A model generated the notes under the pieces. It was not told the origin of the DNA, ran no database searches, and saw only the letters and a program-made list of their open reading frames with translations. A stretch of 35,372 nucleotides of DNA from Lachnospiraceae bacterium UBA4348. GTDB lineage: Bacteria; Bacillota; Clostridia; Lachnospirales; Lachnospiraceae. Shown here piece after piece: positions 25,015-32,951 of the stretch; within the stretch, counting starts at the first letter, position 1; each line of letters begins with the position of its first letter. The position numbers were made by a program, and so were the translations under genes. The stretch lies in contig DGTA01000043.1 of the NCBI GenBank assembly GCA_002394165.1, forward strand, positions 1 to 35,372, in the 5' to 3' direction.

Positions 25015-25029
25015 TGATAATGATCATGA
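25015..25029 (+). promoter_or_regulatory. Fur-box-like site at the hypB-like transcription start
   Basis: TGATAATGATCATGA agrees with the 7-1-7 Fur consensus (TGATAATnATTATCA) at 12 of 14 specified positions. It overlaps the predicted start site, so a Fur-family repressor (iron, zinc or nickel type) could block transcription. AT-rich leaders give chance matches, so this is tentative. Confidence 0.35.
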
Positions 25030-25050
25030 TATAAAAGGGAGAAAAAAGTG

Positions 25051-25713
25051 ATGAAGATCATAGAACTGAAAAAATCCGTTACGGCCTCCAATGACGCGGA
25101 CGCGGCGGCGCTGCAGAGCGAACTGGCCGGAAAAGGCATTTTGATGGTCAATATCATGAGCTCGGCCGGATCCGGAAAGACCACCCTGCTCGAAAGGATC
25201 ATCGAAGACCTGGGCAGGACGGTAAGGATCGGTGTGATCGAGGCGGATATTGACGCGAGCGTCGACGCCGAACGGATCGAGCAGCTTGGCGCGCGGTCCA
25301 TCCAGGCCCACACGGACGGCATGTGCCATGTGGATGCCGGCATGACGAGAGCGGCCCTGGATGAAATGGGATCGAATGATCTCGATATGATCTTCCTGGA
25401 GAATGTGGGCAACCTGATCTGTCCCGCCGAGTACGCCACCGGCTCCCACCTGGGCGTCATGCTGCTGTCCGTTCCCGAGGGGGACGACAAGCCGCTCAAG
25501 TATCCGCTCATGTTCAGCACCAGCGATGCGCTGGTGATCACAAAAACAGACGCGCTGGAGTACTTTTCCTTTGATATGGAAAAGTGCATGCAGCGCGCCC
25601 GCTCACTCAATGATAAGATCCGGATCTTCCCGGTCAGTGCAAAGACCGGGAATGGAATGAAAGAATTCGAGGAATATCTCCTCGCGGAAATGAAAAGCCT
25701 AAAACAGGTATGA
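25051..25713 (+). CDS. hypB: HypB-like nickel-insertion GTPase (first copy)
   Basis: 220 residues from ATG 25051; a GTG directly before it (25048) is an alternative, with AAGGGAG 7-10 bases upstream. The P-loop SSAGSGKTT is at 37-45, the metal/switch Cys92-His93 in GMCHVDA, FLENVGNLICPAE at 115-127 with Cys124, and KTD at 165-167. This is the complete SIMIBI GTPase core of HypB, which delivers Ni(II) to enzymes with HypA. The N-terminal CCxxC high-affinity nickel motif of E. coli HypB and any His-rich stretch are absent. It stands alone under its own promoter. Its 3' end overlaps the convergent thioesterase gene by 15 bases. Confidence 0.88.
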   Translation: MKIIELKKSVTASNDADAAALQSELAGKGILMVNIMSSAGSGKTTLLERIIEDLGRTVRIGVIEADIDASVDAERIEQLGARSIQAHTDGMCHVDAGMTRAALDEMGSNDLDMIFLENVGNLICPAEYATGSHLGVMLLSVPEGDDKPLKYPLMFSTSDALVITKTDALEYFSFDMEKCMQRARSLNDKIRIFPVSAKTGNGMKEFEEYLLAEMKSLKQV

Positions 25714-26406
25714 GAGCCTGAAAATGTTCTTTTCGCGCTCTCCGCTCAGGACAAAACTATCTGCACCGCAATTCAGTCCAAGCGTGATCTCGTCGCCGAA
25801 CCTGGCCTCCCCCACAAAGTCAGCCTGCAGCTCTTTTACGGGACGATGGCGCAGCTCCTCACTCATATGGTCCGATGCCAGGTCGAAGTACCTGGCATTA
25901 TTCATGTGCCCGTTCAGGTCAAGATAACTGTAGGGCACGGTAAAGGCGAGGGTCTTCTCCGGTTTGCTGGAACGGATCCTCGCAGGGAGTTCTATCTCAT
26001 CTCCGGTCACGGTCTGGGGAATGTGGATGCCGTGCTCTTCCGGGAACACGATGCGCCGTTCCTCCCGCGACATCAGGCCCCAGATCGAGGAGGCGGCAGC
26101 GAGGGTCTCCCCGCTCTGCGCTTCCAGTTTAAAGTAACGGGGGAAAAACAGGTGCATATCCTTCCCGGGCCATGAGGTGAGCGTGACTATATCATCGTAT
26201 GCCGGCAGCTTCTCAAACCGGATCCGGTACTGGATGACCACCCATAAAAGGCCCAGATCGAAGGATTTCCGGCGGGTAACCCCCATCTCGATCGTGTGGG
26301 CGATCGCCGCCTCCTGCATCCAGGTGAACAGGGTGGAGATCTTCAGGTTGAGGGCCGGGTCCACATCGGAGGACAGGACCTGGCGTTTTATCCGGTAAAT
26401 GTTCAT
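25699..26406 (-). CDS. Acyl-ACP thioesterase (FatA/FatB-like double hotdog)
   Basis: 235 residues from the ATG at 26406, which overlaps the acyl carrier protein stop by four bases (ATGA); a longer reading from 26469 would run into that gene. The first hotdog unit carries WMQEAAIAHTIEMG and WVVIQYRIRFEKLPAYDD with TSWPG, typical of bacterial acyl-ACP thioesterases. The second carries DLNGHMNNARYFD, the family's conserved Asp-x-Asn-x-His segment. It hydrolyses acyl-ACP to free fatty acid and ACP. Being last in an operon with a ligase and a dedicated ACP, it could release or recycle a specific acyl group. Confidence 0.88.
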   Translation of the reverse strand: MNIYRIKRQVLSSDVDPALNLKISTLFTWMQEAAIAHTIEMGVTRRKSFDLGLLWVVIQYRIRFEKLPAYDDIVTLTSWPGKDMHLFFPRYFKLEAQSGETLAAASSIWGLMSREERRIVFPEEHGIHIPQTVTGDEIELPARIRSSKPEKTLAFTVPYSYLDLNGHMNNARYFDLASDHMSEELRHRPVKELQADFVGEARFGDEITLGLNCGADSFVLSGEREKNIFRLSYLF

Positions 26407-26654
26407 TTTGACCTGATCCTCTTGTCGATCGCGTTCACTACATCCCCGAAGGTGGAGAGCTTTGCCCACTGCCTGGTGGGGATCTTTACGTCAAATCTGG
26501 CCTCCAGCCGGCAGATGATCAGGGTAAAGCCCATCGAATCGATAGCGGTATCCGTGTTGATGACGGTATCCTCATAGAGCGGTGTTCCTTCCATGTCCGG
26601 AAAGCACTCATAGATCACTTCCCGGCAGATATCGGCGATCTCTTTTTTATTCAT
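26403..26654 (-). CDS. Acyl carrier protein
   Basis: 83 residues, acidic and helical, the normal size for an ACP. The phosphopantetheine attachment serine is Ser40 in AIDSMGF, the usual DS(L/M) motif at the start of helix II. It is preceded by VINTDTAID, as in ACPs that serve dedicated pathways rather than bulk fatty acid synthesis. It lies 21 bases after the AMP-ligase gene and overlaps the thioesterase start, which suggests the three act on one acyl group: activation, carriage, release. No phosphopantetheinyl transferase gene is in the window. Confidence 0.88.
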   Translation of the reverse strand: MNKKEIADICREVIYECFPDMEGTPLYEDTVINTDTAIDSMGFTLIICRLEARFDVKIPTRQWAKLSTFGDVVNAIDKRIRSK

Positions 26655-26675
26655 ATCCGTTCCTCTCTCGTCAGT

Positions 26676-28043
26676 TTATAATCTCTGCTGCAGCGCCCAC
26701 CGCATCAGCTTCCCGGAAGCGGTCCTCGGGAGCGCATCCGAAGTCGTGATGATCCCCGAGATCTGCTGCGAGCGCGGCAGGGTATTCATCACCGGGCGGA
26801 TCGCTTCGCGGATCCGGTCCTTTTCTCCTTTTTTTGTGCAGACCATAAGCACCGGCCTTCCCTCCTTTGCCAGAACGGCAAAGTCTTTTCCGGGCAGCAC
26901 TTTTTTAAGGCGCTCTTCGTATTCAGGGAGAAAGATCTTCGTGCCGTCCCTGAGCACCAGGATCTCCTTTTTCCGGCCGATGATGTGCAGGCGGCCTTCC
27001 CTGTCCCATTTCCCCAGGTCCCCGGTATAAAGGACTCCGTCTTTTAATACGCTCTCCGTCTCCTGAGGCTGTCTGTAATATCCCTGCATCATGCAGCTTT
27101 CGGAAGAGACCAGGATCTCCCCGTCAGCGGCGAGCGTAACGGTATCCTCGGGGCAGACATCCAGTGCATACGGATCTCCCCCGCAGCTGATGGCCACTCC
27201 CGAGCTTGTCTCCGTCAGGCCGTAGCCGAAGCTGATGGACAGTCCCTGGGCAGCCGCCTTCTCAAGCACCGGCCGCGGGCAGTCTCCTGCTCCCACCAGC
27301 ACCAGGCGCAGCTCCCTGTTGATCAGGTTCTGCGACAGAAGAAATTCCAGCAGGGAGGGAACCGCGGAAAGTACCGTCGGGGCAAAGAATTCCAGATCCT
27401 GCGTGTAATAGCGCATGCCCCGGCCGAGCGCGGCGGCGGCGCCGCACTGCATGCCCCACAAAAGGGAGCAGACCATTCCGAATACATGGTCAAGCGGCAG
27501 CATGCACATCAGGACATCTTCCTTTTGAAGCGGCAGCATGCAGCTTCCGTTCCAGGCCGCTGCCATCAGGCTTTCATCTGTCAGGACGACCGCCTTGCTT
27601 CCGGCTGTCGTGCCCGAGGTGAAAAAGAGGATCCTGCGGCGCCCCTCTTCCTGTTCCTGCGCACTCGCCAGCCCTTTTGTAAGGCAGGGGGCCAGCTCAT
27701 CCGCCAGATCCGGATCGCCCCAGAGCGCGTCGATATCCGTATGGGTGATCTGCTCTTTCAGGGTCCTGTCCGGCACGTTCTCATTCAGGAGAACCGTCTG
27801 TTTTCCGGAGAGGACCGACCCGAAGATGGTAAGCACGCATTCCGGGGATCCGTCACATAAAACGCCCAGGCAGGTGCTCTCTTCCTCGGCAAGCTGTCCG
27901 GCACGCTCCCGGGCCATCCGGGCAAATTCCTTCCGGGAGATCACGCTTCTTTGGCCGTGCGCGGCTGTGACAACCGCCGCCGCTTCCGGGTCTTTCGTCT
28001 CAAAATCCCGTAGAAGATCCTCAAATCCTTCGTATTTGCGCAT
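26676..28043 (-). CDS. AMP-forming acyl-CoA/acyl-ACP synthetase
   Basis: 455 residues, short for the ANL superfamily (commonly 500-600). All core motifs are visible: P-loop TSGTTAGSK at 142-150, YGLTETSSG at 274-282, YTGD at 339-342, GRKKE near 356-360 and the catalytic Lys445 in PRTASGK. It adenylates a carboxylic acid and transfers it to a thiol. With a dedicated ACP 21 bases downstream, that protein is the likely acceptor rather than CoA. The substrate is unknown; a fatty acid is suggested by the neighbouring acyl-ACP thioesterase. It lies 30 bases downstream of hypB, so it is probably in the same transcript. Confidence 0.88.
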   Translation of the reverse strand: MRKYEGFEDLLRDFETKDPEAAAVVTAAHGQRSVISRKEFARMARERAGQLAEEESTCLGVLCDGSPECVLTIFGSVLSGKQTVLLNENVPDRTLKEQITHTDIDALWGDPDLADELAPCLTKGLASAQEQEEGRRRILFFTSGTTAGSKAVVLTDESLMAAAWNGSCMLPLQKEDVLMCMLPLDHVFGMVCSLLWGMQCGAAAALGRGMRYYTQDLEFFAPTVLSAVPSLLEFLLSQNLINRELRLVLVGAGDCPRPVLEKAAAQGLSISFGYGLTETSSGVAISCGGDPYALDVCPEDTVTLAADGEILVSSESCMMQGYYRQPQETESVLKDGVLYTGDLGKWDREGRLHIIGRKKEILVLRDGTKIFLPEYEERLKKVLPGKDFAVLAKEGRPVLMVCTKKGEKDRIREAIRPVMNTLPRSQQISGIITTSDALPRTASGKLMRWALQQRL

Positions 28044-28073
28044 GTCCGTTTCCTTATCTGTATCCGTTCACAC

Positions 28074-28742
28074 TCATTTTCCAGGCAGGTTCTTTTCCAG
28101 CAGACCGATCCAGGCGTCAAACCCTTCTCCGGTCAGGGAGGAGAGCGGAAGGATCGGCGCATGATCATTGCGCAGCCTGACATTTTTCTCAAACTGCGCC
28201 GGATCAAAATCAAATACCGGAGCCACATCCATCTTACCCACCAGGACCGCATCGCACACTTCAAACATCAGCGGATATTTCAGCGGTTTATCGTGCCCCT
28301 CGGGGGTGCTCAGGAGGATCACCCGCCGGTGCGCCCCGACGTCGAACTCCGCCGGGCACACCAGGTTGCCCACATTCTCCAGGAAGATCAGGTCAAGGCC
28401 TTCTGTTCCCAGCTTTTCAAGCGCGCTGCGGGTCATCGATACGTCCATATGGCAGCTGCCCCCGGTGTGCACCTGAAGCACCTTCACTCCAAGGTCCGCC
28501 ATCCGGTAAGCATCCACGTCCCCGTCCGCATCGGCCTCGATCACGCCGATCCGGTACCTGCCCGCGAGCGCCTTGACCGTGCGCTCGAGCAGCGTCGTCT
28601 TTCCGGCGCCGGGCGACCCCATCAGGTTGATGAAGAAGACGCCCTTTTCCTCCAGTTCTTCCCGGAGCCTGCACGCCTCTTTCTCCTCCTCTTCCAGGAG
28701 CTGCGTGCGCACCTCGAGAATGTCAAAAGGTGTGATATTCAT
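28074..28742 (-). CDS. hypB: HypB-like nickel-insertion GTPase (second copy)
   Basis: 222 residues from ATG 28742, chosen because GAGGTGG sits six bases upstream; an ATG at 28754 would give four more residues and an ATGA overlap with hypA. P-loop GSPGAGKTT is at 42-50, Cys97-His98 in GGSCHMD, and LENVGNLVCPAE follows. It is clearly homologous to the copy at 25051-25713 and similarly lacks the N-terminal CCxxC nickel motif. Adjacency to hypA gives the standard HypA-HypB metallochaperone pair for loading Ni(II) into an apo-enzyme, most often [NiFe]-hydrogenase. No such target enzyme is encoded in the window. Confidence 0.92.
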   Translation of the reverse strand: MNITPFDILEVRTQLLEEEEKEACRLREELEEKGVFFINLMGSPGAGKTTLLERTVKALAGRYRIGVIEADADGDVDAYRMADLGVKVLQVHTGGSCHMDVSMTRSALEKLGTEGLDLIFLENVGNLVCPAEFDVGAHRRVILLSTPEGHDKPLKYPLMFEVCDAVLVGKMDVAPVFDFDPAQFEKNVRLRNDHAPILPLSSLTGEGFDAWIGLLEKNLPGK

Positions 28743-28750
28743 TTTCCACC

Positions 28751-29095
28751 TCATTCAGCTTCGATTTCTTTGATATAACACTCGTTTCCTTTGACCAGCC
28801 AGGTCTCCGTGCTGTGGCAGTAAGGGCATTCTTTCCCGTACTGCACGGTCCCGTAGGTCTCTTGGCACGAGCTGCAGTATGTCACGGCGGGGATCGTCAC
28901 CAGCTTGAGGACAGAATCCCTGAGCACCGGATGGCGCCCTTTGAAGTAGTCCCAGCAGTCCGTGAACAGATCTGTCATGATCCCGGAGACCTCTCCCACC
29001 TCAAGCGTCACCGATCCGATCTTCTTCAGATCGTGTTCCTTCGCCGTGTCATCCAGCGTCCTGGCAATATGCAGGACGATCCCCATCTCATGCAT
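28751..29095 (-). CDS. hypA: HypA nickel metallochaperone
   Basis: 114 residues, the family's usual length. The N-terminal MHEMG places the nickel-binding His at position 2 next to Glu3. A structural zinc site is formed by Cys74/Cys77 (CSSC) and Cys90/Cys93 (CPYC). HypA binds Ni(II) and cooperates with HypB in metal delivery. It begins one base after the stop of the 927-residue Fe-S flavoenzyme and runs into hypB, so the three are one transcript. That neighbour has no recognisable nickel site, so the client enzyme is unknown from this window. Confidence 0.93.
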   Translation of the reverse strand: MHEMGIVLHIARTLDDTAKEHDLKKIGSVTLEVGEVSGIMTDLFTDCWDYFKGRHPVLRDSVLKLVTIPAVTYCSSCQETYGTVQYGKECPYCHSTETWLVKGNECYIKEIEAE

Positions 29096-29096
29096 G

Positions 29097-31880
29097 TCAT
29101 CTCCCCAGCTTCTTTTTCAGTATTTTGATCTCCCTGGCTGCGGCATAGGCGGCCACCTTCGGCAGCTTGTCCTCGCAGCGGACCATGTTGGAGGCATCCG
29201 GGATGTCGCGGCTGAGATGAATGGCATCGAACTCGCAGCGGGTGGTGCACAGGCCGCAGCCGATACACCGGTTCAGGTCCACCCTCGAAACGCCGCAGGT
29301 CAGGCAGCGGGATGCTTCCGCCCGGATCTGGTCCTCTGTAAAGGGCAGGCGCAGATCCTCAAACGTGGCGGCAGGGTCTCCCTTCCTCCTGCCCGGTACC
29401 TGGCGCGGAGCGTGATCGTAATCTTCGATCAGCGCTTCCTCTTTATCCAGCTCGGGGAATTCCCTAAGGTCCCTGGCGATCGTCTGGGACTGGCCGGGAT
29501 GCACAAAGCGGTGCATGCTTTCACAGCCCTTCTTTCCGTCAGCGATCGCATCGATCACGAAGCGGGCACCGTGGGCGATGTCCCCGCCGACAAAGATCCC
29601 GGGCTCTCCGGTCTCGAAAGTGACCGGGTCGTGCTCTACGGTCCCGTTCGGACGCAGCTTCACGCCCGTGCCTTCCAGCAGATCGCCCCACACAGCGCTC
29701 TGGCCGATCGCCTCGAGTACGTTTTCGCATTCGACCGTGATCGTATCCTCTTCGTCATACTGAGGACTGAACCGGTGCGCCTCGTCATAGACGCGGGTGC
29801 ATCTCTTAAACTCCACGCCGGTCACTTTGCCGCCGCTTACCAGGATCTGTTTCGGGCCCCAGCCGTTCAGGATCTCGATCCCTTCTTCCTTTGCCTCGGC
29901 CACCTCGTCGCGGGCAGCAGGCATTTCCTCCGGTCCTTCCAGGCACAGCATCGTGACTTTTCCGTCCGAAGCGCGCCTGGCGCTCCTGGCCACATCCACC
30001 GCGACGTTGCCGCCGCCGATCACCACCACGTCTCCTCCAAGGCGGAGCGTATGATCCTGATTGACCCTGGAAAGGAAGGAAATGCCCGATTCAACGCCCT
30101 GCGCGTCCTCACCGGGGACACCGGCGCTGCGGCCGCCCTGGAGTCCGATCGCCAGATAGAAGGCCTTGTATCCCTGCTGCCTGAGCTCCTTGATCGTCAC
30201 ATCCTTACCCACATCAACGCCGCATTTAAACTCAACGCCCATCTGGCGAAGAACGTCGATCTCCGCCTCAATCACCTCTTTCTCAAGGCGGAAGGTGGGG
30301 ATCCCGTTCAGCATCATGCCGCCCGGACGGCTCTCCCTGTCAAAGACAGTCACGTCGTAGCCGCGGGTGCGAAGGTAATAGGCAGCGGACAGGCCGGCCG
30401 GGCCGGCTCCGATGACCGCCATCTTATAGTCCGGTCCCCACATGCCGCCGTCATCCTTCTCGCAGATCGGGATGAAGCGGTCCTGTGCGCCCAGCTCCAG
30501 CGAAGCGATATACTTTTTGATCTCGTCGATCGCGACCGGATCGTCGATCGTGCCCCTCGTGCAGGCATCCTCGCAGCGCCGGTTGCAGATGGCTCCGCAG
30601 ACCGCCGGGAAGGGATTATCCTGCTTGATCAGCTTCAGGGCTTCGGTAAAACGTCCCTCCGCCGCCATCCGTACATAGGCCTGCACCGGAAGGTGCGCCG
30701 GACATGCGCTCTTGCAGGGCGAGGTCCCGGTCTCATAGCAGTTGATCTTCGCGTCCTCGCGGTAATTTACATTCCATTTGTCCGGGCCCCACTTGGTCTC
30801 ATCCGGAAGAAGCGTGGTCGGATAGACGACCTCGCCGTGTTTCGTGCATAGCTTCTGGCCAAGCTTGGCGGCGCCCACCGGACATACCTCGGCACACTTT
30901 CCGCAGGCCATGCATTTTTCCTTGTCGACGTGGGCGCGGTAGGCGCTTCTGGACATGTTCGGCGTGTTGTAGAGCTGGCTGGTGCGCAGCGCGTTGCACA
31001 CGCCCGGGGCGCAGTTGCAGATGGCCACGATCTTTTCACTGCCGTCGATGTTGGTGATCTGGTGGACAAAGCCGTGACGCTCCGCCCGCTCCAGGATCTC
31101 CAGGGCCTCCTCGTAGGTGATGTACCGGCCCATTCCCCTGTCTACGCAGTACTCAGCCATATCCCCGACGCCCATGCAGAATTCGCCGTTGATCTCTCCC
31201 GAGCCCTCTCCGCGCATGGTCTGCTGCTTGCGGCAGGTGCACTGTCCAACCGAGTATTTGTCATATTTGCTCAGCCAGTGAGAGATATGCTCCACGCTGG
31301 CGGAGAGATTCTCATGCTCGATCGCCTTCTCCACCGGGATGACATGCATGCCCACGCCGGCGCCTCCGGGCGGGATCATGGGAGTCACACCCTCAAGCGG
31401 CATCTGGGTCATCAGGTTGAAGAAAGTGGCCAGATTGGGATGCTTAGCCGTCAGCTCGTCATTCATCATCATGAACTCGGCGCTGCCGGGCACAAAGATC
31501 GGCACATTGTACTGCTTATGATGATCCGCGTTTTCGCGCGTCATCTCGATCAGGCCGACCCAGACCAGGTGATCCACCATCTCCTTAGTCTTTTCCAGGG
31601 ACATGTTGTTCATCTTCGCCAGGTCCTCAACATCGTAGGGGGTCCGGGTCTTTTTAAAGCTGAGAAGGAACCTGGCCTCTTCCTTCGTCAGGACTTCATC
31701 GAGCGCCCAGTATTCCGGGTCGTCGGTGTTCATCGTGCGGCTGTACTTGACCAGGTAGCGGTCTGTGATCATGGTCCCCAGCTGCAGGATAAGCTTCTTC
31801 TTCTCCTTATCCGGCGCCACGTAATGGGGATCCTGCTTAAAATCACGCTCATTGACCATTCGGTTCTTCTGATCCTTCAT
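29097..31880 (-). CDS. Multi-domain Fe-S/FAD/NAD(P) oxidoreductase (GltD-like core)
   Basis: 927 residues. An N-terminal region (1-310) has two Cys clusters, CTCR at 214-217 and CNCAPGVC at 288-295. A ferredoxin site CMACGKCAEVCP follows at 323-334. A GltD-like helical Fe-S domain has CKSACPAHLPVQ at 389-400 and CGAICNRRCEDAC at 428-440. The FAD site IGAGPAGLSAA is at 490-500, the NAD(P) site IGGGNVAVDVA at 621-631, and FVGGD at 763-767. A C-terminal CxxC and CIGCGLCTTRC cluster lies at 859-882. It probably passes electrons from NAD(P)H through FAD to low-potential Fe-S centres or back; the partner is unknown. First gene of the six-gene operon, with a GAGGAG-type site. A truncated-in-view paralogue lies at 1-473. 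Confidence 0.9.
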   Translation of the reverse strand: MKDQKNRMVNERDFKQDPHYVAPDKEKKKLILQLGTMITDRYLVKYSRTMNTDDPEYWALDEVLTKEEARFLLSFKKTRTPYDVEDLAKMNNMSLEKTKEMVDHLVWVGLIEMTRENADHHKQYNVPIFVPGSAEFMMMNDELTAKHPNLATFFNLMTQMPLEGVTPMIPPGGAGVGMHVIPVEKAIEHENLSASVEHISHWLSKYDKYSVGQCTCRKQQTMRGEGSGEINGEFCMGVGDMAEYCVDRGMGRYITYEEALEILERAERHGFVHQITNIDGSEKIVAICNCAPGVCNALRTSQLYNTPNMSRSAYRAHVDKEKCMACGKCAEVCPVGAAKLGQKLCTKHGEVVYPTTLLPDETKWGPDKWNVNYREDAKINCYETGTSPCKSACPAHLPVQAYVRMAAEGRFTEALKLIKQDNPFPAVCGAICNRRCEDACTRGTIDDPVAIDEIKKYIASLELGAQDRFIPICEKDDGGMWGPDYKMAVIGAGPAGLSAAYYLRTRGYDVTVFDRESRPGGMMLNGIPTFRLEKEVIEAEIDVLRQMGVEFKCGVDVGKDVTIKELRQQGYKAFYLAIGLQGGRSAGVPGEDAQGVESGISFLSRVNQDHTLRLGGDVVVIGGGNVAVDVARSARRASDGKVTMLCLEGPEEMPAARDEVAEAKEEGIEILNGWGPKQILVSGGKVTGVEFKRCTRVYDEAHRFSPQYDEEDTITVECENVLEAIGQSAVWGDLLEGTGVKLRPNGTVEHDPVTFETGEPGIFVGGDIAHGARFVIDAIADGKKGCESMHRFVHPGQSQTIARDLREFPELDKEEALIEDYDHAPRQVPGRRKGDPAATFEDLRLPFTEDQIRAEASRCLTCGVSRVDLNRCIGCGLCTTRCEFDAIHLSRDIPDASNMVRCEDKLPKVAAYAAAREIKILKKKLGR

Positions 31881-31948
31881 CGTTCTCTCCTCTGCGTTTG
31901 GTCATGTGTTCCTGCCGGCCCTTCATAGCCGGCCGGCCCGTTAATCAG

Positions 31949-31954
31949 ATTATA
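31949..31954 (-). promoter_or_regulatory. Candidate -10 box of the Fe-S flavoenzyme/hyp/acyl operon
   Basis: A perfect TATAAT on the minus strand, about 70 bases before the ATG at 31880, in a 159-base divergent gap. The -35 is poor (TTTACC at 19 bases), so this is tentative. The opposite direction has TAAAAT near 31976-31981 as a possible -10 for the membrane chaperone pair. Confidence 0.45.
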
Positions 31955-32039
31955 GCACACACTCCCCTGTCGTGGTAAAATAGGATCATATCCGGGGCGA
32001 AAAACCCACTGACGGTCCCGGAAAACGGAGGAAACACCT

Positions 32040-32939
32040 ATGAGCACCATGCTGGAATATACGGACAGAGCGCGTTCCGTGATCATGGCGGATCTGGGAG
32101 AGGCCGACGATCCTGCCAGGATCCGCCGCTCGCTGGATAATCATCTGGTCAGGATGCTGACAGCCTGGAACGAAGACTGTTCCTCGGACATCTTGAGGGA
32201 ATATGCGGCCTCTCTGGTCACACTCTGGCGAAGCTCTCTGTCCTGGATCGATTCGGGCGGAGAGATCCGGATCTGGGAGGAGAAAAAAACTGGTGCCTCT
32301 CAGGGCAGGCAGATAGCCGGTAAGAGCCGGATTCTTTTTCTGCTCCTGGCCGTCGCGGGCGTGATCGCCCTGGCCGCTGCCGGAGCGCTGATCCTCTCGC
32401 TCCCTGATAAAGGCTATCTGGGCCGGCTCCCGGCCGCTGTCGCTCTTCCTGCCGCCGGCGGCGTATGCCTGTTCCTGGCAGGACGGATCCAGGGAAAGGG
32501 AAGCGCACCGGGCAGCGGACATAACCTCAAAGCGCAGCTGACCTATGACAAGGACAAGCTTTTCCGTCATCTCAGGGAAATGGCCATGACGACGGACAAA
32601 TGCCTTGGCGATCTGGAAGCCTCTCAGAGGGCCCGGGACCGGGTCCTCGCCGGAAAGGCCGGAAACATGCTTCCGGATGAGAAGCAGCTTTCCCTGTACG
32701 CGGATCTTCTGGAAGCCGCACAGAGCGGCGATGCTGACAGCGTCATGGATGCGGTCGCGACGCTCCGCTTCTATCTGCATTCGCAGGGCATTGAGGCCGT
32801 GGATGTGAAAGAAGCCCAGGATGGCTGGTTTGAGTACATGCCCTCCGACCGGGAGGGGACCATCCGTCCCGCCCTGGTCCGGGACGGCGTCCTTTTGAAG
32901 AAAGGCCTGGCTGCCGCAGCGGTAAGCCGGGGTCAATAA
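32040..32939 (+). CDS. Two-TM protein with GrpE-like C-terminal domain
   Basis: 299 residues. A cytosolic helical N-terminus (1-90) is followed by two TM helices at about 98-121 and 130-150. A long charged, probably coiled-coil helix lies at 165-205, with more helices to 245. The last 50 residues are likely beta-rich, ending TIRPALVRDGVLLKKG, which recalls the LRPA-x-V ending of GrpE, the DnaK nucleotide-exchange factor. Twelve bases downstream is an Hsp70-like gene, so an Hsp70 cofactor is a reasonable inference although sequence likeness is weak. Good GGAGG site eight bases before the ATG. Confidence 0.7.
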   Translation: MSTMLEYTDRARSVIMADLGEADDPARIRRSLDNHLVRMLTAWNEDCSSDILREYAASLVTLWRSSLSWIDSGGEIRIWEEKKTGASQGRQIAGKSRILFLLLAVAGVIALAAAGALILSLPDKGYLGRLPAAVALPAAGGVCLFLAGRIQGKGSAPGSGHNLKAQLTYDKDKLFRHLREMAMTTDKCLGDLEASQRARDRVLAGKAGNMLPDEKQLSLYADLLEAAQSGDADSVMDAVATLRFYLHSQGIEAVDVKEAQDGWFEYMPSDREGTIRPALVRDGVLLKKGLAAAAVSRGQ

Positions 32940-32951
32940 GGAGACAGATGA

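Noticed and set aside
26407..26469. Longer N-terminus (21 extra codons) for the thioesterase
   Set aside because: It would run into the ACP coding region, whereas the ATG at 26406 forms a clean ATGA overlap and fits the family N-terminus.
28962..30851. 629-codon plus-strand frame opposite the Fe-S flavoenzyme and hypA
   Set aside because: It spans the junction of two real genes, has low-complexity His/Arg/Asp content and no start context; the minus strand carries unmistakable FAD and Fe-S motifs.
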